Shown here: positions 62,714 through 64,000 of the stretch, in pieces
How the letters are laid out: each line of letters opens with the position of its first letter
Numbering within the stretch: position 1 is the first letter of the stretch
Assembly: GCF_001696535.1 (NCBI RefSeq)
Contig: NZ_MBQE01000001.1
Span: forward strand, 1,550,001 to 1,614,000
Reading direction: 5' to 3'
DNA: 64,000 nucleotides
Source: Stappia indica
GTDB lineage: Bacteria > Pseudomonadota > Alphaproteobacteria > Rhizobiales > Stappiaceae
Translations under genes and position numbers: made by a program
Notes under the pieces: generated by a model
What the model saw: the letters and a program-made list of their open reading frames with translations, nothing else
Database searches by the model: none
What the model was told of the DNA's origin: nothing

Positions 62714-63069
62714 GGTCGCGTCCTCTTTAACCTATAGGCCCGACGAAAACGGCAAACGCCGCCGTCCCTGGCCCGGCCGAAACGGGGACGAAGGTCGGCG
62801 GAGTGCGTCGTCTGGGCGGCAGATGCGGCTTTCCGCATCTTTCCAAGCGGGGCTGTTATTGGCACCCTTGCCCGCGCTTGTCCAGATGATCATGGGTCGA
62901 GACGACTCTTTGTCGCGGTTTTTTGCCCAATGATTGCAGCAATGCCGCCGGATTTTGGCCACGCGGGCGCCGCGGCGCGGATCGCGGGTTTCGCCGGCGC
63001 AAGGCGCGGCGATCATCTCCGGCGTCCTCCCCGCCCACCACGCGCGTAGCGCGGCAGGCGGGAGAGGTG
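62714..63069. promoter_or_regulatory. Upstream region of petABC
   Basis: 356 bases. A possible minus-strand promoter is TGGACA, 18 bases, AATAAC (about 62892-62863). A perfect hairpin AGATGCGG-CTTT-CCGCATCT (62821-62840) would lie in the petA leader, about 110 bases before the start. The half nearest the ABC gene shows nothing clear. Confidence 0.45.
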
Positions 63070-64000
63070 TTACACCGCCTCGCGGCCGCTGTCGATGAAG
63101 CCGCCCGACTGCCGGCTCCACAGGCTGGCGTAGAGCCCGCCGCGGGCCAGCAACTCCTCGTGCGTGCCGTCCTCGACGATGCGCCCGCGATCCATCACGA
63201 TCAGCCGGTCCATCGCCGCGATGGTCGACAGCCGGTGGGCGATGGCGATCACGGTCTTGCCGGCCATCAGGTCGTTGAGGCTTTCCTGGATCGCCGCCTC
63301 GACTTCGGAATCGAGCGCCGAGGTTGCCTCGTCCAGCACCAGGATCGGCGCGTTCTTCAGCAGGACCCGGGCGATCGCGATCCGCTGGCGCTGGCCGCCG
63401 GACAGCTTCACGCCCCGCTCGCCGACATGCGCCATCAGGCCCTTGCGCCCTTCCAGGTCCTCGAGCCCGTCGATGAAGCCGGCCGCATGGGCCCGCCGCG
63501 CCGCCTCCATCGCATCCTGCTCGCCGGCTCCCGGCTTGCCGTAGACGATGTTGTCGAGCACGGACCGGTGCAGCAGCGAGGTATCCTGTGTCACCATGCC
63601 GATCTGCGCTCGCAGGCTCGCCTGCGTCACCGCGGAGATGTCCTGCCCGTCGATCAGGATGCGCCCGCTCTCCACGTCGTAGAAACGCAGCAAGAGGTTC
63701 ACCAGCGTCGACTTGCCCGCTCCCGAACGCCCGACGACGCCGACCTTCTCGCCGGGACGAATCGTCAGGTCGAGCCGGTCGATGACGCCCGCTTCCTTGC
63801 CGTAGTGGAAGCGCACGCCCTCGAACGCGATCTCGCCCCTGGACACGGCAAGCGCGGGGGCCTGCGGCCGGTCCCTCACCTCCCGCTCGCGCGAGATCGT
63901 AGTGATGCCGTCCTGCACCGTGCCGATATTCTCGAACAGGCCGGAGACCTCCCATAGGATCCACTGCGACATGCCGTGCAGACGCAGCACCAAGGCCACC
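63070..64000 (-). CDS. ABC exporter (MsbA-like, permease-ATPase fusion), N-terminal part beyond window
   Basis: C-terminal 309 or more residues of a type IV ABC exporter half-transporter. The window holds the end of the membrane domain (FENIGTVQDGITTI) and the whole nucleotide-binding domain: Walker A GRSGAGKST, Q-loop GMVTQDTSLLHRSVLDNI, signature LSGGQRQRIAIARVLL, Walker B ILVLDEATSALD and H-loop AHRLST. The true start is past base 64000. Substrate unknown; lipid or drug exporters are the closest families. It is upstream of petABC on the same strand, separated by 356 bases. Confidence 0.92.
   Translation of the reverse strand, partial: VALVLRLHGMSQWILWEVSGLFENIGTVQDGITTISREREVRDRPQAPALAVSRGEIAFEGVRFHYGKEAGVIDRLDLTIRPGEKVGVVGRSGAGKSTLVNLLLRFYDVESGRILIDGQDISAVTQASLRAQIGMVTQDTSLLHRSVLDNIVYGKPGAGEQDAMEAARRAHAAGFIDGLEDLEGRKGLMAHVGERGVKLSGGQRQRIAIARVLLKNAPILVLDEATSALDSEVEAAIQESLNDLMAGKTVIAIAHRLSTIAAMDRLIVMDRGRIVEDGTHEELLARGGLYASLWSRQSGGFIDSGREAV

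Overview
The window is about 64 kb of GC-rich (roughly two-thirds G+C by eye), densely coded alphaproteobacterial chromosome. The gene set and order point to Hyphomicrobiales (Rhizobiales), perhaps a Stappiaceae-like lineage: uvrC-pgsA-moaD-moaE, ilvE divergent from marR-ompR-envZ, proC-ybjN-ubiK, lgt-midA-pgeF, prs with rplY-pth-ychF, mtnP-apt next to petABC, plus DUF1402, DUF3775, HlyU-like and Omp25-like proteins. A perfect CtrA-type box (TTAA-N7-TTAAC) also fits. The family-level placement is inference. I recognised no rRNA, tRNA, CRISPR array, prophage or insertion sequence.

Layout. 1-6.3 kb, minus strand: a truncated DHA2 exporter, a PQQ-type sugar dehydrogenase, an EF-G paralogue without the catalytic histidine, a 435-base gap with two related palindromic elements, and an aspartate-type aminotransferase. 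6.5-12.2 kb: an orphan TadE/TadG pair behind an AT-rich structured leader, a PAS-only protein, two coupled tiny membrane proteins, a DUF3775 protein and a 52-residue membrane protein. 12.2-17.8 kb: a DMT transporter, an acyltransferase-like membrane protein, AnmK, a lysozyme-like DUF1402 protein and an MBL-fold hydrolase. 18-25.9 kb: a cold-shock protein with a long RGG-type tract, an acetyltransferase, RlmJ, three exported proteins including an RNase T2, a GST, a periplasmic-binding-fold protein without a signal peptide, and an Omp25-like porin. 26-33 kb: a Ca/Na antiporter, a pteridine-reductase-like SDR, UvrC, HlyU, PgsA and MoaDE. 33-41.5 kb: a Bcr/CflA exporter, IlvE, a PetP/PetR-like regulator pair with a kinase, CsaA, TetR, ProC, YbjN and UbiK.

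41.7-47.5 kb: Lgt, MidA, PgeF, an M24 pseudo-peptidase, a lipoprotein and Prs. 47.6-51.5 kb interrupts the usual prs to rplY-pth-ychF linkage with a DUF411 protein, a nitrate/sulfonate-type ABC importer and a stand-alone Cache sensor. 51.8-57.5 kb: RplY, Pth, YchF, a small exported protein, a MaoC pair, a CtrA-box-associated coiled-coil protein and an acetyltransferase. 57.6-64 kb, minus strand: BluB, Apt, MtnP, the cytochrome bc1 operon petABC and a truncated ABC exporter.

Working together: petABC encodes the bc1 complex, and a PetP/PetR-like pair lies about 24 kb away. Apt and MtnP share purine/methylthioadenosine salvage. MoaD and MoaE form molybdopterin synthase. AnmK, PgeF and possibly DUF1402 belong to cell-wall turnover. 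The strongest unexplained signals are the covarying palindrome pair (4774-4935), the nested stem-loop before tadE (8783-8839), a perfect 10-bp dyad (26113-26136), the CSD-RGG protein and several predicted pseudo-enzymes.
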